64,000 nt of DNA. It comes from Enoplolaimus lenunculus (lineage: Eukaryota; Nematoda; Enoplea; Enoplida; Thoracostomopsidae). This document shows positions 1 to 12,000 of this stretch, piece by piece. The stretch covers positions 62,001-126,000 of the forward strand of contig JASANG010001247.1 of the NCBI GenBank assembly GCA_030248215.1. The letters run 5' to 3'. The position numbers were made by a program, and so were the translations under genes. Within the stretch, counting starts at the first letter, position 1. Every line of letters starts with the position of its first letter. Below the pieces are notes generated by a model. It did no database searches. It was not told the origin of the DNA and saw nothing but the letters and a program-made list of their open reading frames with translations.

Positions 1-1
1 A

Positions 2-3000
2 CTATTTGTTGAAGATATAGACAAATTTAACGTGTCTAATTCGTATATATCAGATTTGACCAATGTTCGCGTTGGGCCGATTAGATTACGACAACGCAGA
101 ACTAAATGGAGTAAATAAAAGCTTTTAAACTCGTTTGTTAGTTGACTAAAATCGTTGTATGCGCCTTCCAAAAATTATTAGCCCACCACCTCCTGTCGTA
201 TTGCGCTGGCTATGCGTCTAAAATTTGGTTTATTGTAAAAAATATATCTATACTCCCAAAAATTATTAGCCCACCACCTCCTGTCGTATTGCGCTGGCTA
301 TGCGTGTAAAATTTGGTTTATTGTAAAAAATATATCTATACTCCCAAAAATTATTAGCCCACCACCTCCTGTCGTATTGCGCTGGCTATGCGTCTAAAAT
401 TTGGTTTATTGTAAAAAATATATCTATACTCCCAAAAATTATTAGCCCACCACCTCCTGTCGTATTGCGCTGGCTATGCGTCTAAAATTTGGTTTATTGT
501 AAAAAATATATCTATACTCCCAAAAATTATTAGCCCACCACCTCCTGTCGTATTGCGCTGGCTATGCGTGTAAAATTTGGTTTATTGTAAAAAAATATAT
601 CTATAATCTAGAGCGGTATTGTGAGCAGTTTGTACAAATAGTCATACAAAACATAAGTGCAGGTAAAAAATTACGATAAGAAGAATCTCCCAGCTATTTA
701 ACTCTTTATAGAGCTCTGCTAATTTACTCCCAAATTGACAATGTACATTGCTCTTGTCAGAGGAAATAAAATAAGCAATAGAAATCGTATTATTTTAGAA
801 ACCGATTGTTTTCTGAACATCACTCGATGTCGATCTGAAGACGATGAAACTTCATATACTGATCGATGGCGAAAACCTTTATTCGTTGACGTGTCGGGCA
901 TGGAAACAATTTGGAGTTTTCAGGTTTGTGATTTTTTAAATTTAGAAGACGTTACTCATTTGAATCTTTTCTTTATCCTGCCCCCCAGCCGGCGTTTGCC
1001 GAGGCCCACTTTCGGACCCAAAAATTTTTTGTGAAAAAGTTAAACAAATTGTAAATCATTGGACGCTGCTTGCAGTGCTGAGTTAAATGGTGCTACGTTT
1101 TTCGCATCGCAATCAGACGTCTGGCTAAACAGTTATGGTCAAATAACTGATTTGGCGCGTTGTCGATTTGGGACTGCGCAAAGTCATTTATTTGGCCATA
1201 ACTCGTTAGCCAGTCATCTAATTGCAAGAAACTTACCACCATACGACTCAGCTCCACAACTTGCGTTGAATGATTTATAATTTGACTTTTTGACAAAAAA
1301 TTTTTGGTCCCAAGGGGGACTTAGGGGCCTTAAAAATAGATTATTTCAAAAGTTCAAATTTGGCTGTGGAATGATCAGGGGAGGTCATGAGAAGCTCAAA
1401 TATGCAAATAATTTCATAATCTAACCAATTTCGGCAAACTCCGGCTGAATTAAGGATAACTGAAACGACCCATTCATTTGTTGCATATGCTTCCGCTGGT
1501 GGGCATTGTTGGGCCGTACCCCGTGAGATTCCACAGGTTCTCATTTCAGGTCGGCTGGACAATATATACTGTTGACAGGGCCGTAACCAGAACAAATTGC
1601 TAGGCGGCTAAACACTATTCAGGAGCTGAATAAAAAGGTTTTAGAGGACTTACAAACAGAATTGAAAATCTTTTAAAAGGGGCTCAAATTGTTCCAGGGG
1701 AGCTAAGCTTCCCCGGACCTGCTCTGGCTACGGATCCTTCTCCAGTTATTCATGCCTCTATTTGAGTTTCTCGATTTCTGTTATTGGAATGAGGTTTAAG
1801 ATGTACAATAATTAATAACCGCTGTATTCATTCCATTTTTTTAAAAAATCAAGCCAAAACTAGTAAAATTGTAAAAATATATTTTAGTAAATCGTGTTAG
1901 TCGTGGTAGCCTCGCTGGTGGTAACCTGGGTTTTTAGACGTCTCTCACGCTTAAGGTTAAGGTCGTCTTTAGTGCAAACGTTGAAGAATATGTCAGCGTT
2001 TCCCCAAACGTACTGTCAACTGTCAAGCCCGAGCCAAAAGCCTAAGATTTGTGGGCAAAAATATGACCTACCAAAAGCCGAGATCACACCTGAACACAGT
2101 GAAAAACTGGATTGCTGGAAGGTATTGAATCAATATTAATATGTATAGTAATGATCTATTGATATGTGATTTGCTCTATTTTAGAATGCGCTAAAGTTAA
2201 AAAGTTTACCGTTTATTGGAAAACTTGCGGTATACGGCGGAGGCGGATATGTGTGCTATTTGGCCGAATACAAGTCACAAGTAGGTACTTAAATCCACGC
2301 AGCAGTAAATGCCACGAAACCTTCGGTAATTTTGATAATGTTGAAGTATCCGAAGAGCATACTGCGTCATTGAACCTTCATTAACATTTGGCAATTTTTT
2401 CTTAAGACACTAAATTGTTTTCGCTGTGCTGACTCTCAAAATAAGCCAAATTTTGTTTTTATCATTGAAACAGTTTTCAAAATGTGACAAGATCACCTGT
2501 TTTCAGTGGCATGACAACGATTTTGATTCGGCAAAGTGCGAGGCACTTCGACAGTGTGCAAAACTACCGTTAATTGCATCATTTTGTGTAATTTCGATGG
2601 GAAAATTTTTTGAATATACTATTTTGCTTCGGACCCGTAGCCAAGGGGAGGCTAAACGGGCTCAGCACCTCTTGGAAAATTTTTGCCCCGCCTAGAAAAT
2701 TTTCAACCTTGCTTCTAAAAGTCAACAAAACCCTTGTATCTATGCCCCTTTTGAAAATATTATAGCCCCTCTAAGGTCAGCTGGCTACGGCCTTTTTAAC
2801 GGTGGCGCAGCTAATGTTTCCAATCTTTGCAATTTGAGGCATATAAAATTAAATTCTGCAATTACAAGCATTTGTTTAATTTGTATGATTTCCTTAAACA
2901 CTTATCTTAATATTTAACTTTTTTCAATTGACACTTGAATACAATTCTACACCTAAGCATTTGTTTATAATTTTACGGTTGAATGAAAAAATAAATTATC

Positions 3001-6000
3001 TGAATAAACAAATTTTTCCTAATTTCAGGCACTTAATCAAATTCGTCAATTACAAAATGTCGCATGGGTCGATGGACGAACAACGGCGTTTTTCGCTGAA
3101 TTCACTGTTTTTAATCCGCTTAAAAATTTATTCGCGTCTGTCATTATTTGCGCTGAAGTAGCCAAAACTGGACAAGTTATCGCTATGGATGATGTCAAGG
3201 TAAACGACAAGGTGCAAGATATGTGACTGCGCAGAGTAGCAGCATACAACAGGAACGATAGCTGAGATATATCAAATCGTAAAATTTCTATTGAGACAAA
3301 AAACCACTTTTAACATGGTTCAATATAACCTTCTAGATCTAGTGGTCAAAAATTTTTTTATGAGATTACGCGCACCCCAAGTAAACTACTGGTTACGGCC
3401 ACGGCACAGGCTTGTGTAAAAATCTCCGCATTCGCGCTTACAGGGTGTTAGCGCATAAATGTTCGTTTAAACGCATGCAGCGCTCGTATTTCAAACTGCA
3501 TAATAGAAAAGATTGCTTGTTACTAACCGATTCTACCTTAACTAATTTCTGAAATATATAGCAACACAAATTTCAGATTAAATTGGCTTACTGATTCTCA
3601 TAGTATTTAAATCGCCCAAAATTTTATCAGAATATACGTTGAATGTAACGTTGAAAGTGATTACTATAGCCAAGAGTGTATAATGAAAAGAGTGTGCAAC
3701 TCTTGAGATCCCGTATAATAGAAAATGTTCCACCGGGCGTTGGGTTTTTGGCCAACCCTCTTATTCAGAGGGGGGTCGCGATCATATGATTACCCTTAAA
3801 CTCTAAGGGGAGCATGTTTGACGCCGCATTACATAACGTGCCACGATTCGCACCGGTTGTACCCCCTCTAATAGAAGGGGGTAGGGCCAAAATGCAACGC
3901 ATGCCGACTACATTCTATTCTACACAGAATGTGCCGAGTTGCACACTCTTGTTAAATAGATATTATTCACTCTTGCTATAACTTAGCTACATATTACTTG
4001 ATGTGTATATCACTAATCATCAATTAGTAGTAGCTCATTCAACTATGGAAATAGTTGCGAGCCTCTGACTATTATGTGAATATTCTGATCCGCTCCTTCC
4101 GTAATTATCGTGTTAATGACGCTATGCATTGACCAGAGATGCTTATACATTTTGTTGCGAAATTTTACTGTTACAAAGGCAGTTTTTAGCAATTTTTTAA
4201 TATAGTTTAAGATTCACATATTGCACCGAAGGCGCAAATTTTTTAAATTTGTGCTGGAAATTCGTCTTATTTTTTGCTTATTTCGCTAGAAGCACATTGC
4301 GAGCTTCTAAGAAAACGATTTGCATCGCAAAACATTCAGCACAGCCGGGCCAGTGACGCAGTACATCAGTCGTTACATTGATCTGCATTTTAGGTGTTTC
4401 GACTAATCGACATGGTGAATCTAAAAGATACCGTTGCCAGTTTGATTGCTGTCTCAGTTTATTTTATTTACGAGTTGATCAAAATTGGCCAATTTTGTGT
4501 ACTTTTTAATCGGGTAAGTTTTTTTCAACCAAGCATTGCTTTTAAGAAAAAGAAATCTTGTTATTGTGTCACAAAATTAGTGTGATCCGCCGCCGCCCTA
4601 AGACCAGCTATTATAATTAGTGTTGTGAATAAAAAATTGAGGGAATGCAACCTAGAAAAACATAAATTAAAGGATATGCATACACAGTTGGCTAATACAA
4701 TTTTTGCAGTGCCTGGAAACCACAGCGTGGTTAGTAAGTGCGCCAAATGCTGCAGGTGTAGTATGGTATTTTTACTGCTATACCATTTCTGTTTCACAGT
4801 AAAAATACGTATGGTGTTTCTGTTCCATGGTAAAATATTATATGATAGTTTACCTATGGAATAAAGAACCATATGATAGATTTACTAGGGAAATAGAAAT
4901 ACCGTACGATATATTTACTTACGGGTAAATTTTCAGCGGAGCCAGAATACTACACACCAATAGATATAAAGCAGCAGTTTCCCCTCCAGAAGGCTTAACA
5001 GAAATCCGTTAATCACATGGCAAAACTATTAATCACGTTATGTAAACCAAATGGTATACCTCACCTGATGTTAATCAACCCAGATGAAACCCATTAATGA
5101 AATAAATCACCTGGTAAACACATTAGCCTAGCCCATTAGATCAATTAACAACAGCCGGCCTAACCCCTCCTATTAATCATTTCTAATACCAGTTACTTGT
5201 TTACCGACCAGCTGTTTACCAGCTGTTCTCTGGAATGTGAAGTCAGCTGTAAGACGTGGAACGCGAAGATAAGTGTTTACCATAAAAACGGGGTATCTAC
5301 AGTAAAGCAAATCCCATTAATCAAAGTGAGTTGTTAATCTGGAATGCATGCCATAAAACACGAGTGATTACAGTAAGATAAAACCATTCTGTCAATATCC
5401 AGGCAACATTACACTGTAAACAAGCAGGCGCACTGCAAACCGAGCATTCTGCCACCAAACAAGTTCCAAACATTCACACCACAAAGCAAACAATTAGACA
5501 AGCAATCACACATTTTGCACGTATAGTTAAATTAGTATATACATATTAACTTTTTACATTTGCAAGTCAACTTTGATGTGCTGAAGTTTAAAGCAGGTAT
5601 ACTAATTCGTGGACGATCGTGACGTCGTCATTGCTTTCTTCGTAGATAATCGCAACGTCGTCATTTATTTCATTTATAAAGCGTTGCAAATTACTTTTAC
5701 CAGTTGTGGACTTGGTGTGTTCAGACTGAAGTGTTCACAACTATTTATATTCATAATTAAATCATCTATTTTACCTCGGCAGATGCTGCATTTTGGGTAT
5801 TGCTCTTGCAGTTGAGGCTGTTCTCCTTTCTCGTAGTCTTCTTAACTGATCCATCAAACCAGAAGGTAACGCAACAGATTTCAAACATATATGTCGTAGA
5901 CCAATCTGCTATTCAGGCTAATTAGGTCATTAAATAATCTTTGCGTTTTTGTGATCGGTTACCAGGTTTACCTACAAAATAGCTACACTACAAACAAAAT

Positions 6001-9000
6001 TTTTTCACATCGACAGAAATAAGCATCGTCCACAATTAATAAGACGGTGCTGTCTTAAAGTCATTTTCAATCCCGGAAAATTGTAAATATTTATAAAAGG
6101 ATATTTTAATATTATGGAAGTGATAATTTTTCTTTCACTATAAAATTTGAGCGATGAAGCAATTCAGTATAGACTAATTCATCAATTCCAATACACAATT
6201 CAAAACAAACAATGGGACGTCTGGAATTGATTTCACACAGTGCATGTTTATTTAGAAATTGACCTCATCAAACTTATACACGGATTACTTAATGTTTTGA
6301 TTCAATATTAAACTAAAACAATCAAGTATATAATTGTTGAATCACGATAATTAGTGAACAGTGTGGAACTGCACTGAAAATAAAATTTTAAATTCTTTTC
6401 AATGTAAAAGTTAATATCAGACTGACACTCCACGTTCAAGCGAATACCTGTCTTTGATTAATGGGTTCACCTTACTATAGACATCCCGTTTTATGGTAAA
6501 CACCCGACTTCACATCCCAGAGAACAATAGTACAACAACTGGCCAGCAAAGAATCAGCCGGTAAACAATTAGTTGGCAATTTAAATGATTCATGGGTGGG
6601 ATTGGGGTGGCAGCTGTTAATTGACCTGACTAAGGGAACTGGCTAATGGGTGTACCACGTGGTTTTCACCAGGTGATTGATAGGTGTACCAGTAGGATTA
6701 CATAATGCTGGGTTCACGTTATAACCGGGGCAGCTTTGGACATATTTTGTCCGTTTAAACTATTGGGCAAAATTCTGCTTATAGACCCCATATCATATTC
6801 AAGAATTTGTATTGTATTTGTCCTTTATTATCACGTGTATCCCACCTTTTGTTTTTCAATATCATATGATATTCGAGGTATTGTATGCGAATATCATATG
6901 ATGTATTTTCAAATATTTGCATAGTTCAGGTAACATACCCAAATTGGACTGCTGAATATCATGATACTAAAATTTGAAATTTAAATTCTAAGCGATTTTA
7001 TGTCGGAAACGAATTCGCAGGCGTTTATTCGGTATTTTGAAGCACATCTGTGGCGCTTTTGTTCCAGTTTCTTTTTATTTATCGTGACACAAAAATTACA
7101 CTGTCCCGCTGAATATCTTATGATATTCGTTTATTACACTGTACCGCTGAATATCATATGATATTCAGCGGTACACTGTCCCGCTGAATATCTTATGATA
7201 TTCGTTTATTACACTGTACCGCTGAATATCATATGACATTCGTTGTAATTTTGGAATATCATATCATATACGTATAAATTTCCCACAGTATCATGTGACA
7301 TACCGAATCTTGTACATATTGAACTCATGTGAGCGGTGGTTTCTAAGCTAATGGCATATGGCATTCCAGTTTTGTCAGTTGACCCAATTTGAGAGCCCGA
7401 ATTTTAACGTTGACGTCAAATCAAATTTGTGCAAACCGTGACCCGACTGCCCCTTAACGTGAATAGGCATAAAACGTCATTAATGGGTTTACCTGGTGAT
7501 TAATGGATTTGTGTCCAGCTCTCCGGGAACGATGGTTACCCGCCATTTCGTATCTACTGACACCGACCATAATCATATTTGGGACATAACTTAATTCTCA
7601 CCGTGGCTATGACATATATACGCGGAAAATTAAGTAATTGATAATTGCTTGTTTGATATTTTAGTATGGCCGAGAGTATTTCAGTACCTTTCAAAAGTTG
7701 CTTGATTTTTGTATGATCATGTTGCGTGCATTAGTCGCGGCAATGTATGGCATTAAAAAGTTCGTTGGACTACAAGCGTTGGAACAGCTTAGTTCGAAAG
7801 GTATGGCTCAGTTGCTTCGATTTTACATCGGTCAGCTCGTAAACGTTCGAAACTATCAAGGTTCCAGAATCACTTCGTGAGATAAGACGTATGCCTATGA
7901 TTAAGTTTATTTGTTGATTAATTCATACAATCTCGTATATTTACAGCAATGCAACTGACTGGAGGCAAGTTGTACTTAGAGTATGTTAAACAAACGTTAC
8001 TTGTATCAAATCCGTAGCTAGGACAGACGCTTTAGCTTCTAGATTTCACCAAATTTCTGAACCAAAAAGCTGCTTAATGAATATACAATACTGAACTTTT
8101 TTAAAATGGAATAATTCTCAATCAGGGCCCCAAACCTACTAATTTCAAATCTTGGCTACGACGCCGTTTTTATTGTTTTAAAATATAAAGCCGAGTCTCA
8201 ATGTTTTTGTCACCGCCCTCGGACGATGACTCCTATTTTTGCTAGCAGCAATCTTCAAAGAAGTATGCGCTATAGATATATAAGAACGTGTTTTAACTTT
8301 GTTATGAAATTAAATCTACGCTAGAATGCCTCTCGAAGTCATGCGCTCGTTTTAAATGCTATATTCTGTCCGTAGAATTATTTTGACCTCGAACACTGCA
8401 GGTACTAATTTGAAGCCATTTTCATGGTAGGCTTTAGAGCTAAAATACTGGCAAGTTTCTGCCCTGCTGTTCAAATTATAAATGCGGCCAATTATCTTGC
8501 GTGTTAAATTGAATAAAGTACAAAAAAGTGGTGTATTTGCCTTTTTAACGGGCATTCGTGAAGCCATTTAGTTGCCCTGCTCCGGTAACTCAGCTCAACG
8601 GCACCTTGCTACTACATTTTTTAGCTTTGCTAACCAGATGTGGTCCTCCGAGAAAACATAATCCTTGCACAAACAAAATCCCTTCGCTTGCATAAAGCCA
8701 GGGCGACATTGCAAAGCGGAAAGCATCAGTACAATATATACAGGACAGATCACAGATCGTTGTATTTGTGAAAAGCTATTGTTTTTCTTTCGTAATATTG
8801 TACAAGTTCGTTTGGTAGAATATTTACATAAAAATCAAGTCATTTATTTATAATAAGATAATGTATTGTTACGAAAGGAAAGTAAGTCTGGCTAAAAATA
8901 AAATAAATATATTCGTAAATAGTATTTATTAAAGATTAAAAAGATGTTGAATCGTGCTTGCACCTAATATATGTTACACTGACTTGACTAGTTGTCAAAT

Positions 9001-12000
9001 CTTTCTGAATTTAGTGCCTAAAAATTTAAGGCGAGTCAATTATGTTTATCTATCCAAACAACTGAAAGTCTGATTGCCCGCAGATTAAATAGTTTACCAT
9101 CTTTGACTTGCGGTGACCCTATATTTGCGTATCCGGCAAATAAAACTTGTTCTCTCTAGACCAGTTTACTTGCATATACATCATAAATCTGCCGCTGAAA
9201 TAATACTTAAATTAAGGTAATAGTTGAAAACAACTATATCGACATACAAAAAAATATACATTCTTATGCTGTTTTAATAGATCCTGAAAGTCTTCATTCA
9301 GTGAATTTATTAACGATTGCAACATGGGACGAATTGTTCGGAATTGGTCTTGGGCTTTTGATTTTCTTCGACATTCTCTCGCTGTGTTATCATTTTTTGT
9401 TTGATAAACGAATCTTTCTATGTATGGAAGTGTTGTCTGAAGTCGGAAAACAAAATCAAGCATTTATAGGTTAGTGAAACTTTTTAAAAGTACATTCATT
9501 TTGCAGACCTGCATACAATTTATTGAGTTCGATTAAAGTTTTATTGCATTTCACAAATAGCGTTTTCATTGATTCTAAATTAGCATTACTGTTACAGCAG
9601 CGAGTCACTTCAGGGTTTCTGCATTTTTACAAAAAATATTTTGAATAACGGTGTTTGAAATGCGAAAAATGTTTTAAATACTTAAGTTTTGATAATTAGA
9701 TTTAAAATACGTATTTTATGGTATGAAAACGCTGGTTGGTTATATAGTTTAACTTGTTTTAACCCCTTCTCACATTCAGTTGCCTATAAGCAACTCAGCG
9801 CAGTGTATATACGTTAAATAATATATATTGCACCGTGTTTAACAATTGCAAGACGTATACATAGTACTAAATCACCACAAGACGTGAGAGCCCCCTCGGG
9901 CTCGAGCGTCAAGCTCCTATAGCTGAGTGGTGATGGTATACGCCTCCCACTCCAGTCACTGGAGTTCGAATCCTTGCATAAAAGTAGGTCTCAGGGAAAA
10001 TAGAAAATATTCATGTGAGAAAAGGTTATTCATGTAAATACTTTACATTTTATCTCCCATTCAGAACTGAAAAACGCATAGTCGATGTTCGTTTCCACAT
10101 TTAGCAATATTGGCTTTGAAGCAGGCCTGTAGCCAGTTCACCTTGCTAAAGGATACAAATTTTTCAGGAGGGGTATGCAAGGGTTTTCGATGTCTTATAA
10201 GTAAGGTTGAATTTTTGAGGAGAGGAAAATTATTTTATGGTGGATGCGCCCGTTCCTTTGCACCCTCTGGTTAGGAAACAGCTTAAAACTTAATAATGTG
10301 CTTGCAAGAAAATTTCAAAACTTTCATGTTGTTTTTTAATTTATGACAATATGGTTTTGAAAAATCCACAAATTTGATTTATCAAATCTCTATTAAATTT
10401 CTTCGGTAAAGTTTCAACTTTTAGCTAACAAAAATTTATGTCTACAGTGCTATTGAAAAATTTGTAGACAATTGATTTGTGCGATACATGCGGGAGCTGA
10501 GTATTCAATAAATTATTCTGCAATTAATATAGTTGTCATTGGCATTGTTATGTTTGCATTTGGATCGTGTGGCGTTCTTGCATTTGGCTCACATTTGGAC
10601 GCTTATCACAATATGGCATCAGCAATTGAATCACTATTTAATTTTGCTCTCGGTAGTTTTGAGTACGAACAAATGGTGCAAGCAAATGGTGTACTTGGTC
10701 AGCCGTTTTTCCAATGTTACGCGTGGACAATGACAGTAAGGAATGCAAACAAAATATACACTTACATATTCGAAACAGCCTCCAGTCAAAAATTAATTCT
10801 GGTAATGAAGTGTAACTAACCCACGGTCAAACGTTACCATGGGTAGTGAGCACACGACCCTTGTGGTCCACAAACCATGAACCAGGTTAATACTTGATTT
10901 CATATTTGTTTCACACGTCAATTGTTTTTGCTGTAAATATGATTTGGAGCATATTTGGTCTTGTGACTTTCAAACTAGTGAATGATGAGGTCGAAATCCA
11001 GCACTTTTGTCGTCTTTGATTGGTTCTATTACTACATTTTAAAAAAATCTTGAAACAGATTTCTAATCAGCGACACCAGTTCAAGAGGAATTCATTGACT
11101 TGGCTTCATGAAGACTTGTAATAAGCACTACGTTCACAAGTCTACATGCATACGAATTAAAAATATATACATCAAATCATTATTTTACAAGTAATGAATC
11201 ATGGGTCACAAGGGTCATCGTAAACTCAAGAAAATTTCCAACATATTCACAGACCATCCATTATCCATAGCCCAGTTCATAACTGCATTGAACTATCAGG
11301 GTAAGGGGAGTCTCTTCACGAACCTTCTGAAGCTGAAGAAGAAGAAAAAGCCTTTTCAACATTATTTAGAATAACCTTACTGTAGTGACCCGAATAAGAG
11401 GGGACTGATATTTATTTGCTTTCTCCAGAGAGTTCCCTCTCTGTTATTCGGTTACGTACTGTTGTTTATTTTAAGCCGTCCTCCGCCACCCTTCGTTACT
11501 GATATGCATCTGGTATTGCAACTATCCGTTGAATTAAACGTTTATTTGTCTTGTATCAAAAGCTTGAGCGATAATGCAAGATTATATTTACTAATGTTTT
11601 TTTTTCAAAACTTATGCTTTAAACATTCGAACTCAACTTTGTTTGGTTCAGGAGTCGTTTATGAACTACAATTAGGTATAATTGACATTTATGGACTCTA
11701 ATCAGGGTTTAGGGACTCTATCCGCTTACAGACTTTTATTAGGAATACGGACTCCTATTGATTGGAACTCAAAATGGAGACCACATCTTATTCGTGTCAC
11801 TACAGTATGCATTCAGGAACGCAACAAATTTTATTTTACAAGATTTTACCTTAAGTACAGAAATAAAATGCTGACTGCATTTTTGTTCAGTTTCGATGAA
11901 GGAATATATTTACAAAAATTTATTTTTAGTTTTGTAGGAAATTAGGCCCATGCATAGATAAGGGTCGTAACCGTAGTATAACCATATTTCTAAGGTGAAG

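Noticed and set aside
1938-2121. Open segment between an AG and a GT in polycystin intron, looked like an exon
   Set aside because: Its phase does not fit, and exons 799-923 and 2185-2280 join directly in both phase and homology.
9916-9980. Functional tRNA gene
   Set aside because: The T arm and acceptor do not pair properly and the sequence recurs as a dispersed repeat.
11462-11945. Overlapping open frames of 79-87 codons
   Set aside because: They lie within or run out of the MITE at 11380-11805 and have no protein-like motif.
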